From positions 39,424 through 103,423 of the forward strand of contig JAFMLE010000002.1 in NCBI GenBank assembly GCA_017852395.1: a stretch of DNA of 64,000 bases, written 5' to 3'. A program made the translations under genes and the position numbers. The notes beneath the pieces were generated by a model, which was given only the letters and a program-made list of their open reading frames with translations, ran no database searches and had not been told where the DNA came from. Numbering within the stretch: position 1 is the first letter of the stretch; the number at the start of each line of letters is the position of its first letter. Origin of the DNA: Flavobacteriaceae bacterium. GTDB taxonomy: Bacteria > Bacteroidota > Bacteroidia > Flavobacteriales > Flavobacteriaceae. This document shows positions 49,981-60,031 of the stretch, one piece after another.

Positions 49981-50090
49981 GGACTTTTAGGTCTCTTACA
50001 AAAGTACAAATTCAAAGGGATTTAAGCACCAAAAATCCTTCATCGAATCGATGTTAAAACAAAAGGTTTTTAATGTTTTTGTTGCAATAG

Positions 50091-50122
50091 AAAAAACGTT
50101 CTCCCAAATCACGTTAAGAACG
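50091..50122 (-). terminator. nhaC terminator overlapping its own stop codon
   Basis: CGTTCT ... AGAACG then T6 on the minus strand. Confidence 0.7.
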
Positions 50123-51550
50123 GATCATTTTGATCTTGATTTTAAAAGCTGCAAAAATCAATGTCATAATTGGACTTAACCAATTGAAAATTGCATAGAC
50201 AAAATACTCCGCTACACCAACACCCAATACTCCAGATTGATATGCACCACAAGTATTCCAGGGGATAAGTACGGAGGTTACGGTTCCAGAATCTTCGAGG
50301 GTTCTACTGAGATTTTCGGGAGCCAAATCACGGTCTTTGTAGGCTTTGGCAAACATTTTTCCGGGGATAACAATGGCAAGATATTGATCCGATGCTGTGA
50401 GATTAATGGCCAAACATGAGGCCACGGTACTTGCAAACAACTGAAACGTATTTTTGGCCCAATTGAGCAAGGCATTGCTAATTGCTTGAAGTGCACCAAT
50501 GGCCTCCATAATACCCCCAAAAACCATCGCACAAACGATGAGCCATATGGTGCCTAACATTCCTTCCATTCCGCCTGAGGTAAACAAGTCGTTGAGTAAT
50601 GGATTGCTCGTTGGCACTTCTGTAGCTACCGTGATGGCATTCAGTATACCTTTGTATGACGCGGCTAGACTGGGGGTTGTTTCTTGGCTCATCAACAAAA
50701 TGATATCCGGTTGAAAAACCAAAGCGAAGAGTGCACCCAATAGGGTTCCTATAAACAATGCTACAAGCGGGGGGCGCTTTTTTACGATAAGTCCAATAAC
50801 CACCAAGGGTACTATAAAAAGCCATCCATTGATCGTGAAGCGCATTTCAATCGCCTCCAATAAATTTCCAAGATCGGCTTGTGCTGCAGTTTCTTGAAAA
50901 ACACCCAAAATACTAAAAACAAAAAGCGTAATCAGTATGCTGGGCACCGTAGTATTGGTCATATATCGAATGTGCGTAAACAAATCCGTACCGGCCATAG
51001 CGGGGGCTAAATTGGTCGTATCACTAAGTGGTGAAAGTTTATCACCAAAATAGGCACCCGAAATTACTGCCCCGGCGACCATACCAACGTCGATTCCCAT
51101 CGCTTTTCCGATACCGATCAATGCGATACCCACAGTTGCTGATGTGGTCCAACTACTTCCGGTGGCGATGGATATGATCGAACAGATAATGATGCATGCG
51201 GGTAAAAACACCGCCGGATGAATAATTTGAAGTCCGTAGTAAATCATCGCAGGTATGATACCGCTGGCCAACCAAGTACCCGCTAACGCACCTACAAACA
51301 ATAAGATCAAAAGGGCCCCTGTAACCGACTGTACATTGTCAGCCACCTTTTCAATCATCGTCTTGTGATTTATCTGATTTCGATACCCCACAAGTGCAGC
51401 AATAGCTGCTCCGATTAGTAAAATAAATTGATTGGATCCACTGAGCGCATCATCGCCAAAAATCGATACATTGACTGCTAAGAGGAGCACCAATAAAACT
51501 ACAGGAATCATCGCTGCTGATAACGAAAGGGTAGGAGCGTCATTTTTCAT
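50114..51550 (-). CDS. nhaC: Na+/H+ antiporter NhaC family
   Basis: ISGAYFGDKLSPLSDTTNLAPAMAGTDLFTHIRYM; LIPWNTCGAYQSGVLGVG. Confidence 0.92.
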   Translation of the reverse strand: MKNDAPTLSLSAAMIPVVLLVLLLAVNVSIFGDDALSGSNQFILLIGAAIAALVGYRNQINHKTMIEKVADNVQSVTGALLILLFVGALAGTWLASGIIPAMIYYGLQIIHPAVFLPACIIICSIISIATGSSWTTSATVGIALIGIGKAMGIDVGMVAGAVISGAYFGDKLSPLSDTTNLAPAMAGTDLFTHIRYMTNTTVPSILITLFVFSILGVFQETAAQADLGNLLEAIEMRFTINGWLFIVPLVVIGLIVKKRPPLVALFIGTLLGALFALVFQPDIILLMSQETTPSLAASYKGILNAITVATEVPTSNPLLNDLFTSGGMEGMLGTIWLIVCAMVFGGIMEAIGALQAISNALLNWAKNTFQLFASTVASCLAINLTASDQYLAIVIPGKMFAKAYKDRDLAPENLSRTLEDSGTVTSVLIPWNTCGAYQSGVLGVGVAEYFVYAIFNWLSPIMTLIFAAFKIKIKMIRS

Positions 51551-51673
51551 ACGGTCAAAAGGGCTTTTAGGTTAGGATGTTTACAAGAATACTAATTTAT
51601 TTGCAATTATGGCCTTGATGGGTTTCCTTCCCTAAAAACATTTTGTAATTTTGAGCTTCATTATTTCGGACTT

Positions 51674-53074
51674 ATGGAAAAATTTGATGTATTAGTTATC
51701 GGTTCAGGGCCTGGCGGTTATGTTGCAGCAATTCGCTGTGCACAATTGGGTATGAAAACGGCTTTGGTGGAAAAATATGCAACCCTAGGAGGCACCTGTC
51801 TCAATGTTGGTTGTATCCCTTCAAAGTCACTTCTAGATTCTTCACATCACTATGAAGACGCAATCCAGCATTTTGATGCCCATGGTATTGAAATTTCGGG
51901 CGATGTAAAAGTAAATCTCGAAAAAATGATCGCCCGCAAAGCAGCGGTCGTAGAACAAACCACCAAAGGCATCGATTTTTTGATGGAAAAAAACAAGATT
52001 GCAGTCTTCAATGGTCTTGGGAGTTTTGTCGATGCGACTCATATTTTGATTAAGGGAGAAAAAGAAACTACGATCGAAGCAAAAAATACCATTATTGCTA
52101 CGGGGTCCAAACCCGCCAACCTTCCCTTTATTTCTTTAGATAAGGAGCGGATTATCACCTCAACCGAAGCCTTGAAACTTAAAGAAATTCCCAAACATCT
52201 ACTCGTTATAGGTGGTGGTGTCATTGGTCTAGAATTGGGGCAAGTATATCGCAGATTGGGTGCAGAAGTATCCGTAATAGAATATGCAGATCGTATTACT
52301 CCGGTTATGGATGGAGCTGTTTCTAAAGAATTGACCAAGGTGCTCAAAAAGCAAGGAATCAAATTCTACCTCTCTCATCAAGTCAATAAAGTAGTGCGTA
52401 ATGGGGCTCAAGTACAGCTTACGGCAACCGATAAGAAAGGCACCGAAGTTTCTTTTGAAGGTGATTATTGTTTGGTAGCGGTTGGCCGTCGTCCTTTTAC
52501 CGAAGGGCTTCAAGCCGATGCTGCTGGAGTAGCCATCAATGAGCGCGGGCAAATCGAAGTCAACGCACATTTGCAAACCAGTGTACCCAATATCTATGCT
52601 ATTGGCGATGTTGTTAGAGGGGCCATGTTGGCACACAAAGCAGAAGAAGAAGGGGTGATGGTTGCTGAGCTTTTGGCCGGACAAAAACCGCATATCGATT
52701 ATAATCTTATTCCTAATGTAATCTATACCTGGCCAGAAGTTGCTGCTGTTGGCAAAACAGAAGAACAGCTCAAAGGTGAAGGTGTAGCCTACAAAAATGG
52801 TCAATTTCCAATGCGCGCCCTAGGCCGTGCTCGAGCCAGTATGGATACCGATGGTTTTGTTAAAATATTGGCAGACGCCAATACGGATGAAATATTGGGG
52901 GTACATATTGTTGGTGCACGTGCTGCGGATCTAATTGCTGAGGCAGTTACGGCAATGGAATTTAGAGCATCCGCCGAAGATTTATCCAGAATGAGTCACT
53001 CACATCCAACCTATGCAGAAGCGATGAAAGAAGCTGCATTGGCTGCAACGGATAATCGCGCTTTACACATCTAA
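51674..53074 (+). CDS. lpdA: Dihydrolipoyl dehydrogenase
   Basis: VIGSGPGGYVAAIRCAQLG; GGTCLNVGCIPSKSLL; HSHPTYAEAMKEA. Confidence 0.97.
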   Translation: MEKFDVLVIGSGPGGYVAAIRCAQLGMKTALVEKYATLGGTCLNVGCIPSKSLLDSSHHYEDAIQHFDAHGIEISGDVKVNLEKMIARKAAVVEQTTKGIDFLMEKNKIAVFNGLGSFVDATHILIKGEKETTIEAKNTIIATGSKPANLPFISLDKERIITSTEALKLKEIPKHLLVIGGGVIGLELGQVYRRLGAEVSVIEYADRITPVMDGAVSKELTKVLKKQGIKFYLSHQVNKVVRNGAQVQLTATDKKGTEVSFEGDYCLVAVGRRPFTEGLQADAAGVAINERGQIEVNAHLQTSVPNIYAIGDVVRGAMLAHKAEEEGVMVAELLAGQKPHIDYNLIPNVIYTWPEVAAVGKTEEQLKGEGVAYKNGQFPMRALGRARASMDTDGFVKILADANTDEILGVHIVGARAADLIAEAVTAMEFRASAEDLSRMSHSHPTYAEAMKEAALAATDNRALHI

Positions 53075-53082
53075 TTAGGATT

Positions 53083-54366
53083 TTACCACAAGACATTTGT
53101 CATTTTTTGAGCAATCGCATCTAAAGCCAATTGTCCTCGGCTTCCCAAGTGCGTATGAGGTACTGTACGGTTGGGTTTGTAGGTTCCCTCAGCGATGTTT
53201 TTTTTCATTTTTAAATAAGCGTCTCTAAAAGACATACCGTCTTGTACCCAACCGTCTAGGGTGTCAACACTAAATAATAGATCGTATTTTGGGTCGTCCA
53301 GTAGCGTCTCTTTTATGTTGATTTTTTGAATGCAAAACTCAAAAATTGAAAGGCATTCTTTAATGTTGTTAATACCACTAATCAGTAACGATTTGGTCAA
53401 TTGCATCTCACGGTGATAACCGCTGGGGAGGTTGTTGGATAGCAAGATCATTTGATTGGGCAAAGCCTGAACTAGGTTGCACTTACCACGAATCAATTCA
53501 AATACATCGGGATTTTTTTTGTGGGGCATGATACTCGATCCCGTGGTGAGTTCATCTGGAAAACTAATAAAGCCAAAGTCCTGCCCCATATACAAACAAA
53601 TGTCCATGGCCATTTTTGACAATGTTGCTGCAATCATGCTTATGGCGATAGCCGTTATTTTCTCGACTTTGCCACGGCCCATTTGTGCGTTGACGACATT
53701 GTATTTTAGGGTGCTAAAACCCAGTGCAGCAGTTGTATATTCACGATCAATTGCAAAAGCACTCCCATAACCTGCAGCACTCCCCAAAGGGTTTTGATCG
53801 ACGATTTCATAGGCCGCTTTTACCATTTGCAAATCGTCAATAATTGCTTCGGCATAGGCCGAAAACCAAAGTCCAAATGAAGAAGGCATAGCGACTTGCA
53901 TATGTGTATAACCGGGCATTAGGTGGTCTTTATGCTTATGGGCCAATTTTAAAAATATGTCAAAAAGATTTTTGCTAAGCTTTTTAATTTGATTGAGTTC
54001 GTCCTTCAAATAGAGTTGAAGTGCTACTAGCACTTGATCGTTTCTTGATCGGGCTGTATGAATTTTTTTACCCAGATCTCCCAGTTTGTCAATCAAAAGA
54101 AATTCGATTTTAGAATGTACATCTTCAAAATCTGCTTCAATCGTAAAACGACCATCTTGGGCAATCTGTTCCAACTCTTTGAGTGCTGCAACTAAGACGT
54201 CCGACTCTTCGGGTGTCAAAAGGCCAATTTTGCCCAACATTTGCGCATGTGCAGCCGAAGCGATGCAATCGTATTTGGCAAGGTGTAAGTCCACCTCGCG
54301 GTCGTTACCAACTGTAAATTGATCAATATTTTTTAAGGCACCTTCGCCTTCTTGCCAAAGTTTCAT
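53083..54366 (-). CDS. argH: Argininosuccinate lyase
   Basis: GSSIMPHKKNPDVFELIRGK; VHSKIEFLLIDKLGDLGKKIHTARSRNDQV. Confidence 0.97.
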   Translation of the reverse strand: MKLWQEGEGALKNIDQFTVGNDREVDLHLAKYDCIASAAHAQMLGKIGLLTPEESDVLVAALKELEQIAQDGRFTIEADFEDVHSKIEFLLIDKLGDLGKKIHTARSRNDQVLVALQLYLKDELNQIKKLSKNLFDIFLKLAHKHKDHLMPGYTHMQVAMPSSFGLWFSAYAEAIIDDLQMVKAAYEIVDQNPLGSAAGYGSAFAIDREYTTAALGFSTLKYNVVNAQMGRGKVEKITAIAISMIAATLSKMAMDICLYMGQDFGFISFPDELTTGSSIMPHKKNPDVFELIRGKCNLVQALPNQMILLSNNLPSGYHREMQLTKSLLISGINNIKECLSIFEFCIQKINIKETLLDDPKYDLLFSVDTLDGWVQDGMSFRDAYLKMKKNIAEGTYKPNRTVPHTHLGSRGQLALDAIAQKMTNVLW

Positions 54367-54369
54367 AGG

Positions 54370-55425
54370 TCAAAGAATTTGTTCTAAAATATTTATATAA
54401 AGCGGTATCGCTTCTTCAATTTCGTGTATATATATAAACTCGTCAGCTTGATGCGAGCGTGTAGAATCGCCAGGACCGAGTTTTAGCGAGGGGCAAGTCA
54501 GTGCGGCCATGTCTGATAGGGTGGGCGAGCCATAGGTGGTTCTACCTAAAGCAACGCCGGCTTTTACCAACGGGTGATCTATAGGTATCGATGAGCTATT
54601 TAGGTGTAAGGATCGTGGTTGGAGTTGGCAAGGGGCATTTTTGCGCAGCAAATCATAGACCTCTTGATTAGAATAGCAATCATTGACACGAACATCCACT
54701 ACCATTTTGACTTCAGCAGGCACTACATTGTGTTGCGATCCCGCTTGAAGTTGGGTAACGGTCATTTTAACAGGGCCCAATTGGTTTGATGTTTTTTCAA
54801 ATCTAAAATTTTTGAACCAATCGATTATTTCGGGTACTTTGTAAATTGGGTTATCCTCGTTGGGGTGGGCAGCATGGCCAGAGGTACCCGAAATGGTAGC
54901 ATCGAGTACGACCAATCCTTTTTCTGCTATAGCCAGCTGCATTTGTGTGGGCTCGCCAACAATTGCCAAATCAACGGGAGGCAATTGCTTTAGGATCCCT
55001 CTAAGACTATTGGGACCAGCCGTTTCTTCTTCAACACTAGCGACAAAAATAAGATTGTATTTAAGGTCTTTTATGACATAAAAATGGGTAAAAGTAGCCA
55101 GTAAAGAAACAAGCGCACCGCCAGCATCGTTACTTCCTAAGCCGTATAGTTTACCTTCTTCAATGATCGGGTCAAATGGATCTTTGGTATATCCTTTATT
55201 TGGCCGTACCGTATCATGGTGCGAATTTAATAATAAGGTGGGTTTGTTTGAATCTATGGCGCTGTGCAACGCATAGACCGTATTTCCAATTCTATGATAA
55301 GGGATTTCGTAGCGATCAAACCACTCTATCAAACAAGCAGCAGTTGCTGTTTCTTCTCCCGAAAAAGAAGGGTTTTTTATTAGTTTTTTTAGCAAAAGGA
55401 TGCTTTGGGCAATCAATTCATTCAT
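54370..55425 (-). CDS. argE: M20 family N-acyl-citrulline/ornithine deacylase (ArgE-type)
   Basis: LLLNSHHDTVRPNKGY; YGLGSNDAGGALVSL; start MNELIAQS at 55425 preferred, overlapping the argB stop. Confidence 0.88.
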   Translation of the reverse strand: MNELIAQSILLLKKLIKNPSFSGEETATAACLIEWFDRYEIPYHRIGNTVYALHSAIDSNKPTLLLNSHHDTVRPNKGYTKDPFDPIIEEGKLYGLGSNDAGGALVSLLATFTHFYVIKDLKYNLIFVASVEEETAGPNSLRGILKQLPPVDLAIVGEPTQMQLAIAEKGLVVLDATISGTSGHAAHPNEDNPIYKVPEIIDWFKNFRFEKTSNQLGPVKMTVTQLQAGSQHNVVPAEVKMVVDVRVNDCYSNQEVYDLLRKNAPCQLQPRSLHLNSSSIPIDHPLVKAGVALGRTTYGSPTLSDMAALTCPSLKLGPGDSTRSHQADEFIYIHEIEEAIPLYINILEQIL

Positions 55426-56201
55426 AAGTTGGGTATTATCGTTGTATGCACTGTGGCTCCCTGCAGCATTTCTAACGAACCAATGTGTACAGCATGGACG
55501 TTTTGGTCGATGGCGTGAAAGCAATTGTCGAGTTTCGGAATCATTCCATCCGTTATAAGGTGTTCATTTTTTAGATTTTGATAGGTGTTAAAATCGATTT
55601 TTTCAATAATTGAATCCGGATTTTCACGATTTTTGAGCACCCCGTTTTGCTCGAAGCAATACCAAAGCTCTACGGTAAAAAAGTTGGCCATAGAAACGGC
55701 CAATGCTGCAGCAATACTGTCCGCGTTGGTGTTGAGTAGTTGGCCACTTCCATCGTGGGTCAACGCACAAAATACCGGTGTGATTTTCAAATTTTCCAAA
55801 AGTGTTCTAATTGCTGCAGAATCGACACTCGCGATATCTCCAACCCAACCAAAATCAATGGGTTTTGAAGTTCTTTTTTTGGATAAAATAAGGTTGGCAT
55901 CGGCGCCGCTCATTCCCATTGCATTACACTGCAAGGCTTGAAGTTTTGCAACGATGTTTTTATTGATTTTACCCGCATAAAGCATCGTAATCACAGCTAA
56001 TGTGTCTGCATCTGTACAACGTCGGCCATCGATCATTTTGACAGGGATATTGAGTTTTTCGGCCATAAGAGACGCTTCTTTTCCACCGCCATGGACTAAA
56101 ATTTTAAGGCCCTCTAATTCTGCAAATGCCTTGAGAAAAACCGCTAACCTCTCTTCATGCTCGATGACATTGCCACCTATTTTAACAACATTAAGCTTCA
56201 T
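55422..56201 (-). CDS. argB: N-acylglutamate kinase
   Basis: VVKIGGNVIE; KILVHGGGKEAS; VFCALTHDGSGQLLNTNADSIAAALA. Confidence 0.94.
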   Translation of the reverse strand: MKLNVVKIGGNVIEHEERLAVFLKAFAELEGLKILVHGGGKEASLMAEKLNIPVKMIDGRRCTDADTLAVITMLYAGKINKNIVAKLQALQCNAMGMSGADANLILSKKRTSKPIDFGWVGDIASVDSAAIRTLLENLKITPVFCALTHDGSGQLLNTNADSIAAALAVSMANFFTVELWYCFEQNGVLKNRENPDSIIEKIDFNTYQNLKNEHLITDGMIPKLDNCFHAIDQNVHAVHIGSLEMLQGATVHTTIIPNL

Positions 56202-57138
56202 CTAAAAATTTTTTAAGTATTGCTTGCGCAGAAAAGGTTCTGTTGTTGGCTTGCTCTAGTATCAAAGCCTGAGGACTCTCCAACACATCTTGATCAACCA
56301 CCACATTGCGTCGGACAGGTAAACAATGCATAAAATAAGCGTTGTTGGTCCACTTCATCTTCGTTGCTGACACTTTCCATATGTCGTCTGTTCTCAAAAT
56401 TTGGCCATATTGCTCAAAAGAACTCCAGTTTTTGGTATAGATAAAATCAGCTCCTTCAAAAGCTTGTTTTTGATCGTAAAGAATGGTAGCTTCTTTTGTA
56501 ATTTCTGGGTCTAAGGCATACCCTTCGGGATGTGTAATGACAAATTCTGCATCCATACGATGCATCATACGGACAAACGAATTGGCCACTGCCTGGGGCA
56601 GCGCTTTGGGATGTGGTGCCCAGCTAAGTACTACTTTTGGACGTGCCGTTTTTTGAAAGGTTTTGATGGTCAAAGCATCTGCTAAAGCTTGAAGTGGATG
56701 TGCGGTCGCACTCTCTAGATTGATAATGGGGATGCTGGCGTATTTTGCAAAGCTTCGCAAAACGACCTCTGCACGGTCCTTTTGTTTGTCCTCTAAGGAA
56801 GCAAAGGCTCGAACAGCAAGCACGTCAAAATATTGTGATAGGACACCTGCGGCTTCTTTTATATGCTCTGAGGTTGTGCCATTCATCAGCACACCATCTT
56901 CAAATTCTAATGCCCAACCTTCGTTGTTAAAATTCATCACGATGGTATGCATTCCCAAATTTTGAGCTGCCTTTTGTGTGCTGATACGGGTCCTAAGGCT
57001 AGGGTTAAAAAATAAGACCCCGAGTGTTTTGTTACGTCCTAAAGCGGTATGGGCAAACGGTTGCTTTTTTAGGGCGACCATTTCTTCGATAAGGGCATCA
57101 AAGTCTTGAAGATCGTCAAGTGTGATTAACTGTTTCAT
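56191..57138 (-). CDS. argF': N-acyl (acetyl/succinyl)-L-ornithine carbamoyltransferase (ArgF'-type)
   Basis: LFFNPSLRTRISTQKAAQNLG; ESATAHPLQALADALTIK; MHCLPVRRNVVVDQDV. Confidence 0.93.
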   Translation of the reverse strand: MKQLITLDDLQDFDALIEEMVALKKQPFAHTALGRNKTLGVLFFNPSLRTRISTQKAAQNLGMHTIVMNFNNEGWALEFEDGVLMNGTTSEHIKEAAGVLSQYFDVLAVRAFASLEDKQKDRAEVVLRSFAKYASIPIINLESATAHPLQALADALTIKTFQKTARPKVVLSWAPHPKALPQAVANSFVRMMHRMDAEFVITHPEGYALDPEITKEATILYDQKQAFEGADFIYTKNWSSFEQYGQILRTDDIWKVSATKMKWTNNAYFMHCLPVRRNVVVDQDVLESPQALILEQANNRTFSAQAILKKFLDEA

Positions 57139-58259
57139 AGGGCTTCTTTTAAAGCGGTAAAAAATTGTGCAATATGATTTTGTTGAATGGTCAATGGAGG
57201 TAATAAGCGTAATAGGTTTTTATTGCTACTGCCACCAGTCATGATGTGGTGATCGTATAGGAGTTTTTTTCGAAGCGGCCCCACCTCAAAATCAAATTCT
57301 AAACCGAGCATCAATCCTTTCCCTTTAATTTTTTTAACCTCAGGAAGTACTTTTGCACTTTCAAAAAAATAGGCCCCCATTTCTTGAGCATGTTCTTGAA
57401 GCTTTTCTTTTTCCAAAACTTCCAATACTGCCAATGCGGCAGCGCAAGCCAAATGATTGCCCCCAAAGGTGGTGCCAAGCAGGCCATAGGCTGCCTCTAT
57501 AGTAGGGTGTATCAAAATCCCTCCAATCGGAAAACCATTGCCCATTCCCTTGGCCATACTGATAATGTGTGGCGTAATCGAGGCGTGTTGATAGGCAAAA
57601 AACGCCCCCGTCCTACCGTACCCACTTTGTACCTCATCGGCGATGATTAACGCGCCGTATAGATTGCATAACTGTTCTAGTTGTTCTAAAAATTTAGTCT
57701 CAGGTTGATCCAAACCACCTACACCTTGAATCACTTCTATAATCACCCCCGCGACATCGCCTTTTTTCAACTCATTTTCGAGTTGCTGCGGGTCGTTAAA
57801 AGGCAAAAAAGTGACCGGATGATGGGCGTTTAGTGGAGCAACAATTTTGGGATTGTCAGTCACGGCAACCGCTGCACTGGTCCGTCCATGAAAGCTGTTC
57901 TGAAAAGCAATGATCCTACTTTTTCCAGTATAAAAAGAAGCCAGTTTTAGTGCATTTTCATTGGCTTCAGCACCACTGTTACATAAAAACAACTGATACG
58001 TATCCAGGCAAGACAGCTGCCCAAGTTTTGTGGCTAACGCTTGCTGCAATGGATTGATAATGGCGTTTGAATAGAACACCAATTGCTCCAGTTGATCTTT
58101 AATTCTACTTACAAAATGCGGATGCCCATGGCCAATTGAAACGACCGCATGCCCACCATAGAGGTCAAGATAAGCCTGGTTGGCAGCATCATAGACAAAG
58201 ACATCTGATCCTCGGACAGGCGTCAAGTCGTATAGTGGATAAACATCAAACAGTTTCAT
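57135..58259 (-). CDS. argD: Acetyl/succinylornithine aminotransferase
   Basis: FLCNSGAEANENALKLAS; IIADEVQSGYGRTGAFFAYQH; SMAKGMGNGFPIGG. Confidence 0.96.
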   Translation of the reverse strand: MKLFDVYPLYDLTPVRGSDVFVYDAANQAYLDLYGGHAVVSIGHGHPHFVSRIKDQLEQLVFYSNAIINPLQQALATKLGQLSCLDTYQLFLCNSGAEANENALKLASFYTGKSRIIAFQNSFHGRTSAAVAVTDNPKIVAPLNAHHPVTFLPFNDPQQLENELKKGDVAGVIIEVIQGVGGLDQPETKFLEQLEQLCNLYGALIIADEVQSGYGRTGAFFAYQHASITPHIISMAKGMGNGFPIGGILIHPTIEAAYGLLGTTFGGNHLACAAALAVLEVLEKEKLQEHAQEMGAYFFESAKVLPEVKKIKGKGLMLGLEFDFEVGPLRKKLLYDHHIMTGGSSNKNLLRLLPPLTIQQNHIAQFFTALKEAL

Positions 58260-59050
58260 GATTGGGCGATTTCATTAATTTTTTCATACGATTTAAGCAA
58301 CCCTTTGATTAGCGAGGAACTCAATCCTTGAAATTCCATCTCATTGAGCCCCGAAATGGTACAACCTTTAGGCGTTGTAACCTTGTCGATTTCTCTTTCG
58401 GGATGCGATGCGGTATTGACCAATAAACTTGCTGCACCAAGGCAGGTATGCACCGACATTTCGAGTGCAATTTGAGCATCAAACCCCATCTGAATCCCCC
58501 CTTGGGTAGTGGCGCGGATCATACGCATCCAAAAGGCGATGCCGCTAGAACACAAAACCGTTGCCGCTTGCATCAGCGCTTCATCAATTACAACCGTTTT
58601 ACCCATAAGTCCAAATAGTGCTTCAGCCACAGGTATTCGTTTTAGTCCCTTAGAATTGGCACAAAGACACGTCATCGATTTGCTTACAGCTATCGCGGTA
58701 TTGGGCATGGCACGTATGATGGAGTGCTCAGTGCCTAGTATGGATTCGATTTGATGGATTTTAAAACCTGTTGCTGTTGAAATAATTTGGTGTTTGTCGT
58801 GCAAAAACGGTTTGATTTCTTCCAACACTTTTTTTAAGTGATTGGGTTGAACCGACAAAATCAAGATATCAGCATTTTTTACCGCTTCCTCGTTTGAATT
58901 GGTCGTGTAAACTTTGGGAAAATCTTCCCAACTTTTGATTGTGCTCGCTTGACGTTTTGTTAAATAAAAAGTGGTGTATAAGTTATTATCTATAATACCT
59001 TTTGCGATACTAACTCCGAGATTTCCAGCTCCAATTATGGCAATTTTCAT
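58256..59050 (-). CDS. proC: Pyrroline-5-carboxylate reductase
   Basis: IAIIGAGNLGVSIAKGI; IIRAMPNTAIAVSKSMTC; TTPKGCTISGLNEME. Confidence 0.94.
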   Translation of the reverse strand: MKIAIIGAGNLGVSIAKGIIDNNLYTTFYLTKRQASTIKSWEDFPKVYTTNSNEEAVKNADILILSVQPNHLKKVLEEIKPFLHDKHQIISTATGFKIHQIESILGTEHSIIRAMPNTAIAVSKSMTCLCANSKGLKRIPVAEALFGLMGKTVVIDEALMQAATVLCSSGIAFWMRMIRATTQGGIQMGFDAQIALEMSVHTCLGAASLLVNTASHPEREIDKVTTPKGCTISGLNEMEFQGLSSSLIKGLLKSYEKINEIAQS

Positions 59051-59059
59051 ACGTTATTT

Positions 59060-60031
59060 TTAAAATACTGAAGGTTTTAAGTGCAACCCCAGATGTTCTT
59101 CAAGCCCTAGGATTAAATTGAGGTTTTGCAGCGCCTGACCTGCGGCTCCCTTGACAAGATTGTCAATAATACTGGTTATCAATAAAAAATCGTTGTGTTT
59201 GTGCAGATGCAAAATGCAGTTATTGGTATTGATAACTTGTTTTAGATGTATGGGATGTTTTGAGCGATGGGTAAACGGAGCCGTTGTATAAAACTGATCA
59301 TACAACGCCGATGCTTCTTCGACGGTTCCGTCAAATTGGGTGTACAGGGTTGCAAAAATGCCCCGTGTAAAGGGCCCCCTTTGGGGTAAAAAATGAACGT
59401 TTGCAGTGGCACCTACTTGAGCTAAAGTTTCTGAAATTTCTCCCAAGTGTTGATGTGTAAAAGGCTTGTACCAAGACAAGTTGTCGTTTCGCCAGCTAAA
59501 ATGACTGGTTTCGGACAATCCAACTCCCGCCCCTGTACTTCCGGTGGTGGCATTAACATGAATATCATGGTGCAACAGTCTTTCTTGTGCCAATGGCAAT
59601 AAGGCCAACTGAATTGCAGTAGCAAAACATCCAGGATTGGCAATCGATTTGGTGTTTTCTATGGCCGATTTGTTGATTTCTGGTAGGCCATAAACAAAGT
59701 TTCTGTGATTAAAATTCTGGTCTTCTTTTAAGCGAAAATCATTGCTCAGGTCGATAATGATCGTGTTTTCAGAAAATGAATGTTCCTGTAAAAAAGCCGC
59801 AGATTTTCCATGTCCCAAGCATAAAAAGAGGACATCGATGTCGGTGTTTATTTGATTTGTAAACTGCAACTCGGTTTGCCCTAAAAGTTCTGTATGGTGA
59901 TCAGTTAGTGCTGTTCCGGGTCGGCTGGTACTGTAAACAAAATCAATTTCGAGGGCGGGATGTCCCAAAATTAACCGTATGAGTTCTCCACCCGTATAGC
60001 CCGAGCCTCCTATGATACCTACTTTAATCAT
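59060..60031 (-). CDS. argC: N-acetyl-gamma-glutamyl-phosphate reductase
   Basis: VGIIGGSGYTGGELIRLI; IANPGCFATAIQLAL; HVNATTGSTGAG. Confidence 0.96.
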   Translation of the reverse strand: MIKVGIIGGSGYTGGELIRLILGHPALEIDFVYSTSRPGTALTDHHTELLGQTELQFTNQINTDIDVLFLCLGHGKSAAFLQEHSFSENTIIIDLSNDFRLKEDQNFNHRNFVYGLPEINKSAIENTKSIANPGCFATAIQLALLPLAQERLLHHDIHVNATTGSTGAGVGLSETSHFSWRNDNLSWYKPFTHQHLGEISETLAQVGATANVHFLPQRGPFTRGIFATLYTQFDGTVEEASALYDQFYTTAPFTHRSKHPIHLKQVINTNNCILHLHKHNDFLLITSIIDNLVKGAAGQALQNLNLILGLEEHLGLHLKPSVF

